From an uncultured Myxococcales bacterium (GTDB lineage: Bacteria > Myxococcota_A > UBA9042), in contig CAIMLR010000047.1 in NCBI GenBank assembly GCA_903842345.1, positions 186,001-250,000 on the forward strand: a stretch of 64,000 bases of DNA. The letters are read 5' to 3'. The notes below the pieces were generated by a model, which saw only the letters and a list, made by a program, of their open reading frames with translations, made no database searches and was not told the DNA's origin. Of the stretch, positions 32,434 to 41,227 are shown piece after piece; positions within the stretch are counted from its first letter, which is position 1, and the number at the start of each line of letters is the position of its first letter. A program made the position numbers and the translations under genes.

Positions 32434-34524
32434 ATGTTCTTTCGCCATGCCCTACTCGCCTCCTTGACCCTTGCCGCTGCGGCTTGCTCGTCCACCTCGG
32501 GCGGTGGCGGCGGCGGCTACTACGCGAAAGACGCGGGCAGCGACGTCAAAGGCCTGGTTTTTGACGTCAAGGGCGGCGAGGTCGATGGCCTCGGCGACAC
32601 GCAACCTCCGCTTGCGGATGGCTCCGATGGCGATGCGACCGATGCGCCGCCCGACGTTGTCGATTCCGACGCACCGGACTTTGGCGGTTTTTTTGACGAC
32701 GACACCGTTTCCGGCCCGGATGCCGCGGTCAATCCATTGCTGAATTGCACGGCTGGCACGCTGGTTTGCCAAGGCAAGACCGCCGTCGTGTGCGATGGTC
32801 AGGGCGGCGCTTCCGACAGCAACATGTGCCCGGACGCGTGCGCGCCGGGTTTGGGCTGCGTCCTCTGCGTCCCTGGCGCCACGACGTGCGACGCCAGCGG
32901 CGCCAAGAAATGCAGCGACGACGGCGCCGCGTGGCTCAACTCCACGTGTGACGCGGAATTGGGCCTGACGTGCGACATGACCTTGGGCAAGTGCGTTGGC
33001 CCGTGTTCGGCGTCCACGCTGGAGCGGTCGTACATCGGCTGCGAGTATTTTCCCACCGTGACGAGCAATGGCCAGCTCTACAACGGCTTCCATTTTGCCG
33101 TCGCGATCGCCAGCGCGTCCAAGGATGTCGCGGACGTGGTCGTGTACAAGGGCACCCAGCTCGTCAAGACCGTGAAGGTGCCCGCGGGCGGCGTCGTTGC
33201 GGTCAACCTGGACTGGGTGATGGACCTCAAGCACGACGCGTCCGGCGTCGCGAGCAAGGCGGCGTTTGATGCGGTGTTCGCGAGCGCGCTGGTCAAGCAA
33301 GGCGCGTATCACTTGAAGAGCACGCGGCCGGTGACGGTCTCCCAGTTCAACCCGCTGGAATTTGAGATTCCGTCCGACGGCGTGTGCCCGGACGTGATGG
33401 GCACCGGCCAGTGCAATTCCTACACGAACGACGCGTCCATGCTCCTGCCGGTCAACGCGCTCGGCAAGACGTACTTCGCCGTGTCGCTGCCGTCCGGCGG
33501 GTTCTGGAATCCGACGTTCAAGCTGCTCTCCGCGCCCGGCTTCGTCTCGATTGCGGCGACGCAGGATGGCACGCAGGTGCACGTGACGGCCGCGGCCAAG
33601 GTGCGTCCGGGGACGGGCGTGACGGCGATGACGCCGGGGACGTCTCAGGATTTCCTGATGAATGCCGGCGATGTGCTGCAGTTGATGACGCAATCGCCGC
33701 CCAATCCTGCGAACACGACGACGTGTGCGGCGCAGCCCAATGGGTCAAAGCTGTGCCCGGCGCCGGCGGGCTACGACCTGTCCGGGACGCAGATTACGGC
33801 GACCGCGCCGGTGCAGGTCATTGGCGGCCACGATTGCGTGAACGTGCCGTCGACCGTCGCCGCGTGCGATCACATCGAGGAGTCGCTGTTCCCGATTGCG
33901 ACCTGGGGCAACTCCGTGCTCGTCGCGCCGCCGCAGTCGGTTGCGGGTGCGGCGACGGGCAATGGCAAGGCTGACGTGCAGATGATCCGCGTGCTGTCAG
34001 CGACCGATGCCAACCAGCTGACGTTTGATCCGCCGATTCCGTCGCTGGGCGCGCCGACGCTCAAGGCCGGCGCGTACATCGATTTGCCGATGGACAACAA
34101 GGGCTACCAAATCAGCGGCAGCGGGCCAATCCTCGTCGCGCAGTTCATGGCCAGCGGCGACAAGGTTGACCCGGCCAACTCCGGCACGCCGCAGTCCAAG
34201 GGCGATCCGAGCCTCTCGTTTGCCGTCCCGTCCACGCAATTTCGCAAGGAATACGTGTTCCTTGTCCCGGACAGCTACACCTACGACTTCGTCAACGTCA
34301 TCGCCCAAACCGGCGCGGCCATCACCCTGGACGGCGCCACGCCCAAGCAGGCGTTCACGCCCATCGGCACCAGCGGCTACGGCGTCGCGCGCATCAAGCT
34401 GACCGGCGGCAACCACGCCATCAGCGGCGACAGCGCTTTTGGCATCGCGGTCTACGGCTACGGCGCCTACACGAGCTACATGTATCCGGGCGGCTTGAAT
34501 TTGGCGGTCGGCAAGGGTCCGTAA
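32434..34524 (+). CDS. IgGFc-binding-type surface lipoprotein
   Basis: 696 residues. Lipobox AAAAC (C18), Gly/Ser then an Asp-rich stalk with SDVKG and PDFGGFFDDD, two small cysteine units (about 108-190: CTAGTLVCQGKTAVVCDGQG and CVPGATTCDASGAKKC), then a long domain of the IgGFc-binding N-terminal type (PF17517-like). Landmarks: SYIGCEYFPTV, GFHFAVAIAS, VTVSQFNPLE, MLLPVNALGKTYF and VIGGHDCVNVP. These domains are named for a mammalian mucin-like protein; in bacteria they are large surface proteins of unknown ligand. Its 3' end overlaps the convergent phosphoribosyltransferase gene by 49 bp. Confidence 0.85.
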   Translation: MFFRHALLASLTLAAAACSSTSGGGGGGYYAKDAGSDVKGLVFDVKGGEVDGLGDTQPPLADGSDGDATDAPPDVVDSDAPDFGGFFDDDTVSGPDAAVNPLLNCTAGTLVCQGKTAVVCDGQGGASDSNMCPDACAPGLGCVLCVPGATTCDASGAKKCSDDGAAWLNSTCDAELGLTCDMTLGKCVGPCSASTLERSYIGCEYFPTVTSNGQLYNGFHFAVAIASASKDVADVVVYKGTQLVKTVKVPAGGVVAVNLDWVMDLKHDASGVASKAAFDAVFASALVKQGAYHLKSTRPVTVSQFNPLEFEIPSDGVCPDVMGTGQCNSYTNDASMLLPVNALGKTYFAVSLPSGGFWNPTFKLLSAPGFVSIAATQDGTQVHVTAAAKVRPGTGVTAMTPGTSQDFLMNAGDVLQLMTQSPPNPANTTTCAAQPNGSKLCPAPAGYDLSGTQITATAPVQVIGGHDCVNVPSTVAACDHIEESLFPIATWGNSVLVAPPQSVAGAATGNGKADVQMIRVLSATDANQLTFDPPIPSLGAPTLKAGAYIDLPMDNKGYQISGSGPILVAQFMASGDKVDPANSGTPQSKGDPSLSFAVPSTQFRKEYVFLVPDSYTYDFVNVIAQTGAAITLDGATPKQAFTPIGTSGYGVARIKLTGGNHAISGDSAFGIAVYGYGAYTSYMYPGGLNLAVGKGP

Positions 34525-35141
34525 TTGGCCAGAATCGCCTCGACCTCGCTGTCCTCAACCTGCGCGAAGTTCTCGTAGAATTGCCCCACGGCGTAGAATT
34601 CCTCCGGCATCGACAGGCACACGAGCGTGTCGCACAGCTGCCGCACACGCGACGCTGCCCCGCGCGCTGCCACCGGCACGGCGCACGTCAAGCGCGCGGG
34701 GTGACGGGCGCGCACGGCGTGCAGAGCGGCAATCATCGTTGCACCGGTCGCCAAGCCATCGTCCACGACAATGACATCGCGCCCCGCCGGGTCAATGGGC
34801 GGCCGCAACGGCGTGTACCGCGCGCGCCGTTCGTGGATCAGCGCCAACTGCTCCTGCCGCGCCTGTTCGATGTAAGCGTCGCTTGCGCCCGCCGTCTGCG
34901 CATGGCGGTTGAGCCACGTCCAGCCCGTCTCATCGATCGCGCCGATGGCAAACTCCGGGTTGTCCGGCGCCGCCAGCTTGCGCACCAGCACGACGTCCAA
35001 ATCGCCGGCCAGCGCCTGGGCGATCTGCTGCGCCATGGGCACGGCGCCGCGCGGAATCGCGAGCACCAGCGGGTGCTTGCCGCGATGCGCCGCCAAGGCG
35101 CGAATCAGTTGTTGTGCAGCATCTGCGCGGTCGCGGAACAT
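34476..35141 (-). CDS. Phosphoribosyltransferase-family protein
   Basis: 221 residues, cytoplasmic type-I phosphoribosyltransferase fold. The PRPP loop is VIVVDDGLATGATM, with the strand and flexible hood before it (LVLAIPRGAVPMAQ, VVLVRKLAAPDNPEFAIGA). This is the stand-alone subgroup often found near stress or dienelactone-hydrolase genes; the base substrate is unknown. The ATG at 35141 has GGAGG 7 bases upstream; an earlier in-frame start lacks one. Its last 16 codons lie antisense to the end of the IgGFc-type gene. Confidence 0.87.
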   Translation of the reverse strand: MFRDRADAAQQLIRALAAHRGKHPLVLAIPRGAVPMAQQIAQALAGDLDVVLVRKLAAPDNPEFAIGAIDETGWTWLNRHAQTAGASDAYIEQARQEQLALIHERRARYTPLRPPIDPAGRDVIVVDDGLATGATMIAALHAVRARHPARLTCAVPVAARGAASRVRQLCDTLVCLSMPEEFYAVGQFYENFAQVEDSEVEAILANYGPLPTAKFKPPGYM

Positions 35142-35321
35142 CGCTGACCTCCAGGGCCCGAGGGACAGGACACGAGCCGCCAATCAGCATAGGACGCTTC
35201 GCGTGATGCGCACGGGCTCAGGGTTGCGGCGTCAAACCTGCGGATTTCTTGCGCTGTCTGCAGGCACTGGGGGGCCTGCTCGCCAAAGTCACGCACGCGC
35301 ATTGAGTTCCCGGCGCCCCTG

Positions 35322-35351
35322 AATGCAAAATCTCCGCGCTGGTGTTGCATT
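35322..35351. promoter_or_regulatory. Inverted repeat upstream of the MopE-repeat gene
   Basis: AATGCAA (35322-35328) and TTGCATT (35345-35351) form a perfect 7-bp dyad with a 16-base spacer, in an AT-richer stretch about 65 bases before the start codon at 35416. Spacing suits a dimeric regulator. Unproven. Confidence 0.3.
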
Positions 35352-35415
35352 TTTGCGCCTTTCCAGACAATCGTCAGGCCTGCGCTTCGCCATCCGGACG
35401 CTGATGAGGACCCGT

Positions 35416-38292
35416 ATGTTTCGCTGTGCCACCGCCGCGCTCGACCGCCACCGCCTGCCCGCATTGGCGCTTGCCATGGCGCTTGGCGCGTGCGGCACCC
35501 CCAAGGCCAGCGAGTTGGCTGGCGCCCTGGCCGACGTCACGGAAGCCTTGACTGACGTCCCGAGCGCGGCCGACGTCACCACGGGCGATCACGGCGGCGA
35601 TTTGAGCGTCGTGGACAACAGCGGCAGCGACGCCACCGCGCTCGGCACGGACGCGAGCGGAGGAGATAGCGCCAGTGACGTCACGGCGGGCACCGACATC
35701 GCCGACACCGGCGCGGCTGGCTGCGAATTTCCCGCCAATCCCCTGCCTGGCGAGTCCGGCTCAACCTGCAAGACCGCCAACGACTGCGACAGCGGCGCGT
35801 GCATCGACGGCCCGACCGGCAAGATCTGCACAAGCGCGTGCAGCGCGTGTTGCCCGACCGGCTTCAAGTGCGCGCCGTTCACGGGTTCTGGCGGCGACGC
35901 CATCCAGGTCTGCCTGCCCAAATGGAACGCGCTCTGCCGCCCCTGCCTGACCGACGCCGGGTGCGGCGCGCTGGGCAAGGACTCGTTGTGCGTCGCCTAC
36001 GCCGGCGGGACGGGCAGCTTCTGCGGCGGTCCCTGCGGCGACGACAGCGACTGCCCTGGCGACTTCAGCTGCCAGGGCGCGCAAGGCGAAAAAGGCGCGG
36101 GCCAACAGTGCGTGCGGACAACGGGCGCGTGCAGCTGCTCGCCGCAAGCCATCGCCGCTGGCGCACAGACCGTCTGCAAACACAGCAACAGCGCTGGGAC
36201 GTGCAGCGCGGCGCGCAAGTGCACGCTCGCTGGCCTCGAGGCGTGCAGCGCGCCCACGCCAGCGACCGAGACATGCGGCAACGCAACCGACGACAACTGC
36301 AATGGCCAAACCGACGAGAACGGCGCCAGTGGCTGCACGACCTTGTGGAGCGACGGTGACGGCGATGGCGACGGCAAGCTCGGCAGCGCCGCGCAGTGCC
36401 AGTGCGCGCCCAGCGGTCTCTACACAGCCATCACCGCGACGGACTGTGATGACAGCAACAAGGCCGCCAACGGCTCCGCGATCGAGGTCTGCGACGACGT
36501 CGACAACAACTGCGACGGCATGACGGACGAGGGGTGCGACGACGACGGCGACGGCTGGTGCGACGCGGACATGGCGGTCGTCGGCGATCCGGTCGTGTGC
36601 AAGAAGGGCAAAAAGGATTGCGATGATGCGAGCGCGACGGTCAACCCCGGCGTGCCCGAGGTCTGTGGCAATGGCGTGGACGACGACTGCGACGGGCTGA
36701 CCGACAGCGGCCCCAACGTCCTGGGCTGCGTGCCGTTCTACGGCGACGGGGACGGCGATGGCTACGGCGCGGGCGACCCGGTATGCCAATGCGCCGCCAA
36801 AGGCAGCTACTCGGCAACCACGACCGGCGACTGCGCGGACAGCAACCCGGACATCAGTCCTGCGGCGACGGAGACGTGCAACGGCTTGGACGACAACTGC
36901 AACGGGACGGTCGACGAAGCGGGCGCACTGGGCTGCGCGACGTATTTCATTGACGGCGACGGCGACGGCTTTGGCAACTCGTTGACGGGCTTGTGCTTGT
37001 GCCAGACGACGGCGCTCAACACGACTTCAATCGGCGGCGACTGCAACGACGGTGCGACGAGCGCCCATCCGGGCGCGGCGGAAATGTGCGACGGGCTCGA
37101 CAACAACTGCGACGGCTTCACCGACGAGGCCAACGCCACCGGCTGCATGGTCTACTACGCCGACGCCGACAACGACAGCTGGGGGGACGGCACCAAGAGC
37201 GCGTGCCTGTGCGGCGGCAACGCGGCGTTCAACGCCTCCAAGCTCGGCGACTGTGACGATGGCAACGCCGCCATCTATCCCGCCGCCAAGGAAGTGTGCG
37301 ACGGCGTGGACAACAACTGCGCGGACGGGACGGACGAAGCGGGCGCGCAGGGTTGCAGCGCGTATTTCCGCGACCAGGACGGCGACAAATTTGGCGCCAG
37401 CGCGGATTTCCAGTGCCTGTGCGCGTCCAGCGGCGAATACAACGTCAGCCAGAGCGGCGACTGCAACGACGGCGATCCGGCCATCAACCCCGGCGCCAAA
37501 GAAATCTGCAACGGCAAGGACGACGACTGCGACGGCGTGAAGGACCCGAAGGACGCCGGCGGCTGCGTACCCTACTTCGTCGATGCCGACATCGACGGCT
37601 ACGGCGTCAGCGGCGTCTCGCAATGCCAGTGCGGCGCCGACGGCGCGTTCAACGCCACCTTGAGCGGCGACTGCAACGACGGCAACGCACAGGTCAACCC
37701 GGGCAAGGTCGAACTCTGTGGCAACAGCGTGGACGACAACTGCAACGGCGGCACCGACGAGGGCTGCGGACCCGTGTGCGCGAATGGCATTGCGTACGAC
37801 TTCAACGCCAGCTCGCAGGGCTGGACGTTGGCCTCCGGCTGGGGCTTGGCCAACTGGCTGACGCTGTATGGCGGCTCCGCGTTGACGTGGTTCACCCCGG
37901 GATTTGGCTACGCATCGGCGCCCACGGGGGCGTCCGCGTCGATCCAGTTGCTCGTCCCCAACGGCCTGAAGACCATCACCATCTACGCCACGGTGCAAAA
38001 CGTCCTGAGCGACTACTGCGCCAGCTACGCCTCAGGCGTCTGCGTCCAAACGGGCTACGTCGTCGACGCGGACGCCACGTTCTCCGCCAGCCTGGGCGTC
38101 AACAAGGTCAGCATCGGGCCGTACACAACACACTTGATCCTCGACGCGCGCAAACAGCAGCTCGTGATCAACGTCGATCCAGCGATGTGGAATACCACGC
38201 AGACGCTGGCGATCACGGTAACGACGCCGAACACGAGCGTCAGCAGCTACGGCGGCTATGCCTTTGACAACGTCACCTGGACTTGCCAGTAA
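35416..38292 (+). CDS. MopE-repeat surface lipoprotein
   Basis: 958 residues from the ATG at 35416, which has AGGA 6 bases upstream; the ATG four codons earlier is possible. Lipobox ALGAC, then an Asp-rich stalk (about 30-95), a six-or-more-Cys region (100-280), eight MopE-type units (about 285-785; PF11617-like) of the form C-D-G-x-D-N-N-C-D-G-x-x-D-E followed by Y-x-D-G-D-G-D-G, and a C-terminal beta-rich domain (about 790-958) that begins YDFNASSQGWTLASGWG. The DGDGDG loops should bind calcium. The repeat is named after the secreted copper protein MopE; copper binding is not implied by the repeat alone. Probably an adhesin or matrix component. Confidence 0.88.
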   Translation: MFRCATAALDRHRLPALALAMALGACGTPKASELAGALADVTEALTDVPSAADVTTGDHGGDLSVVDNSGSDATALGTDASGGDSASDVTAGTDIADTGAAGCEFPANPLPGESGSTCKTANDCDSGACIDGPTGKICTSACSACCPTGFKCAPFTGSGGDAIQVCLPKWNALCRPCLTDAGCGALGKDSLCVAYAGGTGSFCGGPCGDDSDCPGDFSCQGAQGEKGAGQQCVRTTGACSCSPQAIAAGAQTVCKHSNSAGTCSAARKCTLAGLEACSAPTPATETCGNATDDNCNGQTDENGASGCTTLWSDGDGDGDGKLGSAAQCQCAPSGLYTAITATDCDDSNKAANGSAIEVCDDVDNNCDGMTDEGCDDDGDGWCDADMAVVGDPVVCKKGKKDCDDASATVNPGVPEVCGNGVDDDCDGLTDSGPNVLGCVPFYGDGDGDGYGAGDPVCQCAAKGSYSATTTGDCADSNPDISPAATETCNGLDDNCNGTVDEAGALGCATYFIDGDGDGFGNSLTGLCLCQTTALNTTSIGGDCNDGATSAHPGAAEMCDGLDNNCDGFTDEANATGCMVYYADADNDSWGDGTKSACLCGGNAAFNASKLGDCDDGNAAIYPAAKEVCDGVDNNCADGTDEAGAQGCSAYFRDQDGDKFGASADFQCLCASSGEYNVSQSGDCNDGDPAINPGAKEICNGKDDDCDGVKDPKDAGGCVPYFVDADIDGYGVSGVSQCQCGADGAFNATLSGDCNDGNAQVNPGKVELCGNSVDDNCNGGTDEGCGPVCANGIAYDFNASSQGWTLASGWGLANWLTLYGGSALTWFTPGFGYASAPTGASASIQLLVPNGLKTITIYATVQNVLSDYCASYASGVCVQTGYVVDADATFSASLGVNKVSIGPYTTHLILDARKQQLVINVDPAMWNTTQTLAITVTTPNTSVSSYGGYAFDNVTWTCQ

Positions 38293-38344
38293 GACGCAAT
38301 CCGACCCTGTACGCGCATCCAGAAGATGTGCTGGACGAGTGACC

Positions 38345-39547
38345 ATGAAGCGAATCCGTGCCTGCGCCATCGTACTCCCCTCCCTCCTCCTCTTCGCCTG
38401 CGGTGCAACCCCGGCAGCAACCGCCGACGGCGCGGACGCCACAGCAGCCGGCACGGACGCCACTGCCGATACGGCGGCCGACGTCGCGCCGGTTGACGTG
38501 GCGACGGACGCGGCCAACGCCACGGACGACGCAGCAGCCGGCGATACCGCGATGCCATCGGGCGATCCGCTCGCCGGGCTCGGCGCGTGTGTGGGCTCCG
38601 CGCAGGCGCTGACGGTCTCAGCCCTCATGCCCTACGCGACCGTGGGTATCGGCGCAAATAGCGAGGCGTCAGGCGCCTTCGTCCTCGATTTTTCGTCGAC
38701 TTTTTCGAGCATCGACCTCGCCGCCTTTGTCACCCCGCCGACTACAAGCGGTTGCGACGCGACGGTCCTTGGCAGCACCTGCACCGTCGCGGACTTTCAC
38801 GTCTTTGGCGCGGTCTACAAGGCTTCGCTTGTCCTTGAGAATTTTTCCGGCCTCGCCGGTCCGCTGCGTCAGGCCGGCATCGTCGGCACCGACTTTCTGA
38901 GCATGCACGTCGTCAGCCTCAGCTACGCCGAGAACAAGATCTTTGCCGCACCCGCCGCGACGGCTTGCACTGGCGATGCGCTCCACCAGGCTGGCCTTGT
39001 CGCGCTGTCGACGGCGGGCTACTACCAGCACGACCTAACGCTGCTGAACCCGTACACGATTGTCGACACGACGGCGACGCCCGGCGGTCACGTGCCCAAT
39101 GTGCCGACCGTGCCCGTTCGCATCGCCGGCGTGTCGGCCCTGGCGCAGCTCGACACGGGCTTCAGCGACGCGCTTGTCAATCATTCGGTCAACATCAACA
39201 CCGCGTTCCTGGCGGCGCTGCAGAAGGCCAACCCGACGGCGCTGGTCCGGGACGCCAAGCTCGATACCAAGCTGACGACGTGCATGGCGAACGTGCAGGA
39301 GCCGGCCGAGGCGTACCATCTCGCGAGCGGCCAGCAGTTCGAGCTGATTGCCGACGACGGCAGCGTCGCGCGCGTCTGGGCGGACGCGACCATTTTCGTC
39401 AAGAAGACGCCCGTCGCGGCGCACAGCTGTGGCGGTATTGGCACTTGGACCGTGCCGGCAGCGCAAGTTGGCGCTTCGTTCTATGTTGGCTTGGGAACAG
39501 TGGTTTTCGATCCGTTCGCCGCCAAGGTTTGGCTCCCCAAGAACTGA
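38345..39547 (+). CDS. Two-lobed aspartic-protease-like lipoprotein
   Basis: 400 residues: lipobox LLFAC (C19), Asp/Ala/Thr stalk (20-75), then two related halves. Half 1 has VLDFSSTFSSIDL (D115), followed by AGIVGTDFLSMHVVSLSY. This is the GxxGxDFLxxxxVxxDY landmark that closes retropepsin-type domains. Half 2 has VPVRIAGVSALAQLDTGFSD (DTG at 270-272) and ends VVFDPFAAKVWL. Two Asp motifs about 155 residues apart suggest a pepsin-like pair, but the first is DFS instead of DTG, so activity is uncertain. It follows the MopE-repeat gene by 52 bases and may be co-transcribed. Confidence 0.7.
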   Translation: MKRIRACAIVLPSLLLFACGATPAATADGADATAAGTDATADTAADVAPVDVATDAANATDDAAAGDTAMPSGDPLAGLGACVGSAQALTVSALMPYATVGIGANSEASGAFVLDFSSTFSSIDLAAFVTPPTTSGCDATVLGSTCTVADFHVFGAVYKASLVLENFSGLAGPLRQAGIVGTDFLSMHVVSLSYAENKIFAAPAATACTGDALHQAGLVALSTAGYYQHDLTLLNPYTIVDTTATPGGHVPNVPTVPVRIAGVSALAQLDTGFSDALVNHSVNINTAFLAALQKANPTALVRDAKLDTKLTTCMANVQEPAEAYHLASGQQFELIADDGSVARVWADATIFVKKTPVAAHSCGGIGTWTVPAAQVGASFYVGLGTVVFDPFAAKVWLPKN

Positions 39548-39551
39548 GCGC

Positions 39552-41087
39552 TTACCGCAGCCCGACCAGCCGCGTCATCACCATCACCGTCGGCGGGATG
39601 ACGATAAGCCCGGTCAAATCCAGCCAAATCCCGTTCTTCATCATCGTCCGCAGCGGCACTTTGCCCGAGCCGTAGACAATCGCGTTGGGCGCGGTGGAAA
39701 TCGGCAGCAAGAAGCCCATCGACGACGCCAGCGACGCGGCAATGCACGGCGCGACCGGCGATACGCCGAGCTGTTGCGCGGTCATCACCGCCAGCGGACA
39801 CGTCATCGCTGCCGTCGCGGTATTGCTTGTAAATTCAGAAAGAACGAGGGAAACGGTCGAGAACAGGATCACCAAGCCCCACTCGGATTTCACCTGCGTC
39901 GCGTGGAGCACAAGTTCGCCGATCCAGTTGGACAGCCCGGTCGAGAACACCTGTTCGCCCAGCGCCACGCCGCCGCCGAACAGCAGCAGCGTGCCCCAGT
40001 CGATTTGCGTCGCCTCCGCCCAAACGAGCACCGGCCGCGGACGGGGCACGCCGGCCACCACGCGCGTCGCGGCGGGCAGCAGGAACAGGAGGGTCGCGCA
40101 CACAATCGCCACAACGCCTTCAGGCAACGCCGCCTTGCACCACAAATACGCCGGGCTCTGGCTGCCCAGCACAAGGTCCAGCACGCCCGGCGTCATCCAG
40201 CCGATACCCGCCAGCACAATCACCGCGAGCGTCCCCGCCTGCCCGCGGTCCAGCCCCCACAGTACCGCGTCACCCGTGCGCAGCCGCAGGAGGTCCGTCG
40301 GCATCGGCTCATCGCTCACCGTGCGCCCGGCGGTGTGCAGGCGCTTGCGCTCGGTCTTGACGGTAGCCAGCAGGATGACGATCCACACGCCCAGCACCGC
40401 GGCGGCCATCGGCAGGGCGATCAGCGTCCATTTGAAGAACGGCACGTGCTTGTGGGCGTACTGCGTCAGCGCGGCGATGGCCAGGAGGTTGGGCGGCGTG
40501 CCGATCGGCGTCAGCACCCCGCCAATGGACGACGCAAAGGCTGCCGACAGGATGCCGACGGACTGCGCGCGCGGGCCAAATCGGTCCACGGCGGCGCGAA
40601 TGACGGGGACCATCATCGCCGTCGTCGCGGCGTTGGAAAACAGGCTGGAGATGCCCGCAGTGACGAGGGTCGTGCTGATGAGCGTGCGCTCGGGCGACGT
40701 CTCCGCGGTCGGGAACAGGCGCGCGGCGAGCACGCGATCCAGGCGCGTCCGCTCGGCTGCCTGCGCGAGAAAGAACGCGCCCATGAAAAGAAAAAGCAGC
40801 GGATTGCCGAACGCCGCGAACATGCGCTCCGCGCTGCCGATGCCCATCAACACCGCGATGGACGGCGCGAGCACCGCCGTCATCGCGACCGGAATCGCCT
40901 CGGTGACCCACAGGACGAGTGTGGCGAAGAGCAGCGCCAACATCCGCGCGGCTTCAGGCTTCAGGTTGGACGGGGCAAACGCGAGGACCAGAATGAGCGT
41001 CAGCGGCGCGCCGAAAATTCCGACGAGCCGCCGACGTCGCTCAAACCTGACTTCAGCGTCGGAGACCAGGAGCTGCTCTGCACCCAT
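39552..41087 (-). CDS. Divalent anion:sodium symporter (DASS/SLC13) family transporter
   Basis: 511 residues with about 11-12 membrane helices. It carries the two substrate-site motifs of the family: SNAATTAMMVP in the first repeat and SNTATAAM in the second, with PIGTPPN and PISTAPNA re-entrant loops. It imports a dicarboxylate, citrate or sulfate-like anion with sodium across the inner membrane; which one cannot be read from sequence. The second ATG (41087) is chosen because GGAG lies 6 bases before it but directly abuts the first. It ends 4 bases from the convergent protease-like gene. Confidence 0.92.
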   Translation of the reverse strand: MGAEQLLVSDAEVRFERRRRLVGIFGAPLTLILVLAFAPSNLKPEAARMLALLFATLVLWVTEAIPVAMTAVLAPSIAVLMGIGSAERMFAAFGNPLLFLFMGAFFLAQAAERTRLDRVLAARLFPTAETSPERTLISTTLVTAGISSLFSNAATTAMMVPVIRAAVDRFGPRAQSVGILSAAFASSIGGVLTPIGTPPNLLAIAALTQYAHKHVPFFKWTLIALPMAAAVLGVWIVILLATVKTERKRLHTAGRTVSDEPMPTDLLRLRTGDAVLWGLDRGQAGTLAVIVLAGIGWMTPGVLDLVLGSQSPAYLWCKAALPEGVVAIVCATLLFLLPAATRVVAGVPRPRPVLVWAEATQIDWGTLLLFGGGVALGEQVFSTGLSNWIGELVLHATQVKSEWGLVILFSTVSLVLSEFTSNTATAAMTCPLAVMTAQQLGVSPVAPCIAASLASSMGFLLPISTAPNAIVYGSGKVPLRTMMKNGIWLDLTGLIVIPPTVMVMTRLVGLR

Positions 41088-41183
41088 GCGCATCTCCGGT
41101 TTCAGCGCACAGCTGCGTCGCCGCGCGTCGACCAGCGCTCGACGACCGCCAGGTCGCCTTCCCGCCGGCCGTCACTTGCGCCT

Positions 41184-41224
41184 TGGCTTGCATCCGTTAC
41201 CGGATCGCGCAATAAACCAAGCCA
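41184..41224 (-). terminator. Nested hairpin after the acyl-CoA dehydrogenase gene
   Basis: Outer stem TGGCTTG (41184-41190) / CAAGCCA (41218-41224) encloses inner stem ATCCG (41192-41196) / CGGAT (41201-41205). It starts 3 bases beyond the stop codon at 41228 (minus strand). Position and symmetry suit a terminator. There is no T-run, so it may be Rho-assisted. Confidence 0.5.
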
Positions 41225-41227
41225 GAA

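Noticed and set aside
35416-38292. Copper-binding function from the MopE repeats
   Set aside because: The repeat family name does not imply copper binding; the copper site of MopE lies outside the repeats as far as is known, and here only calcium-type DGDGDG loops can be seen.
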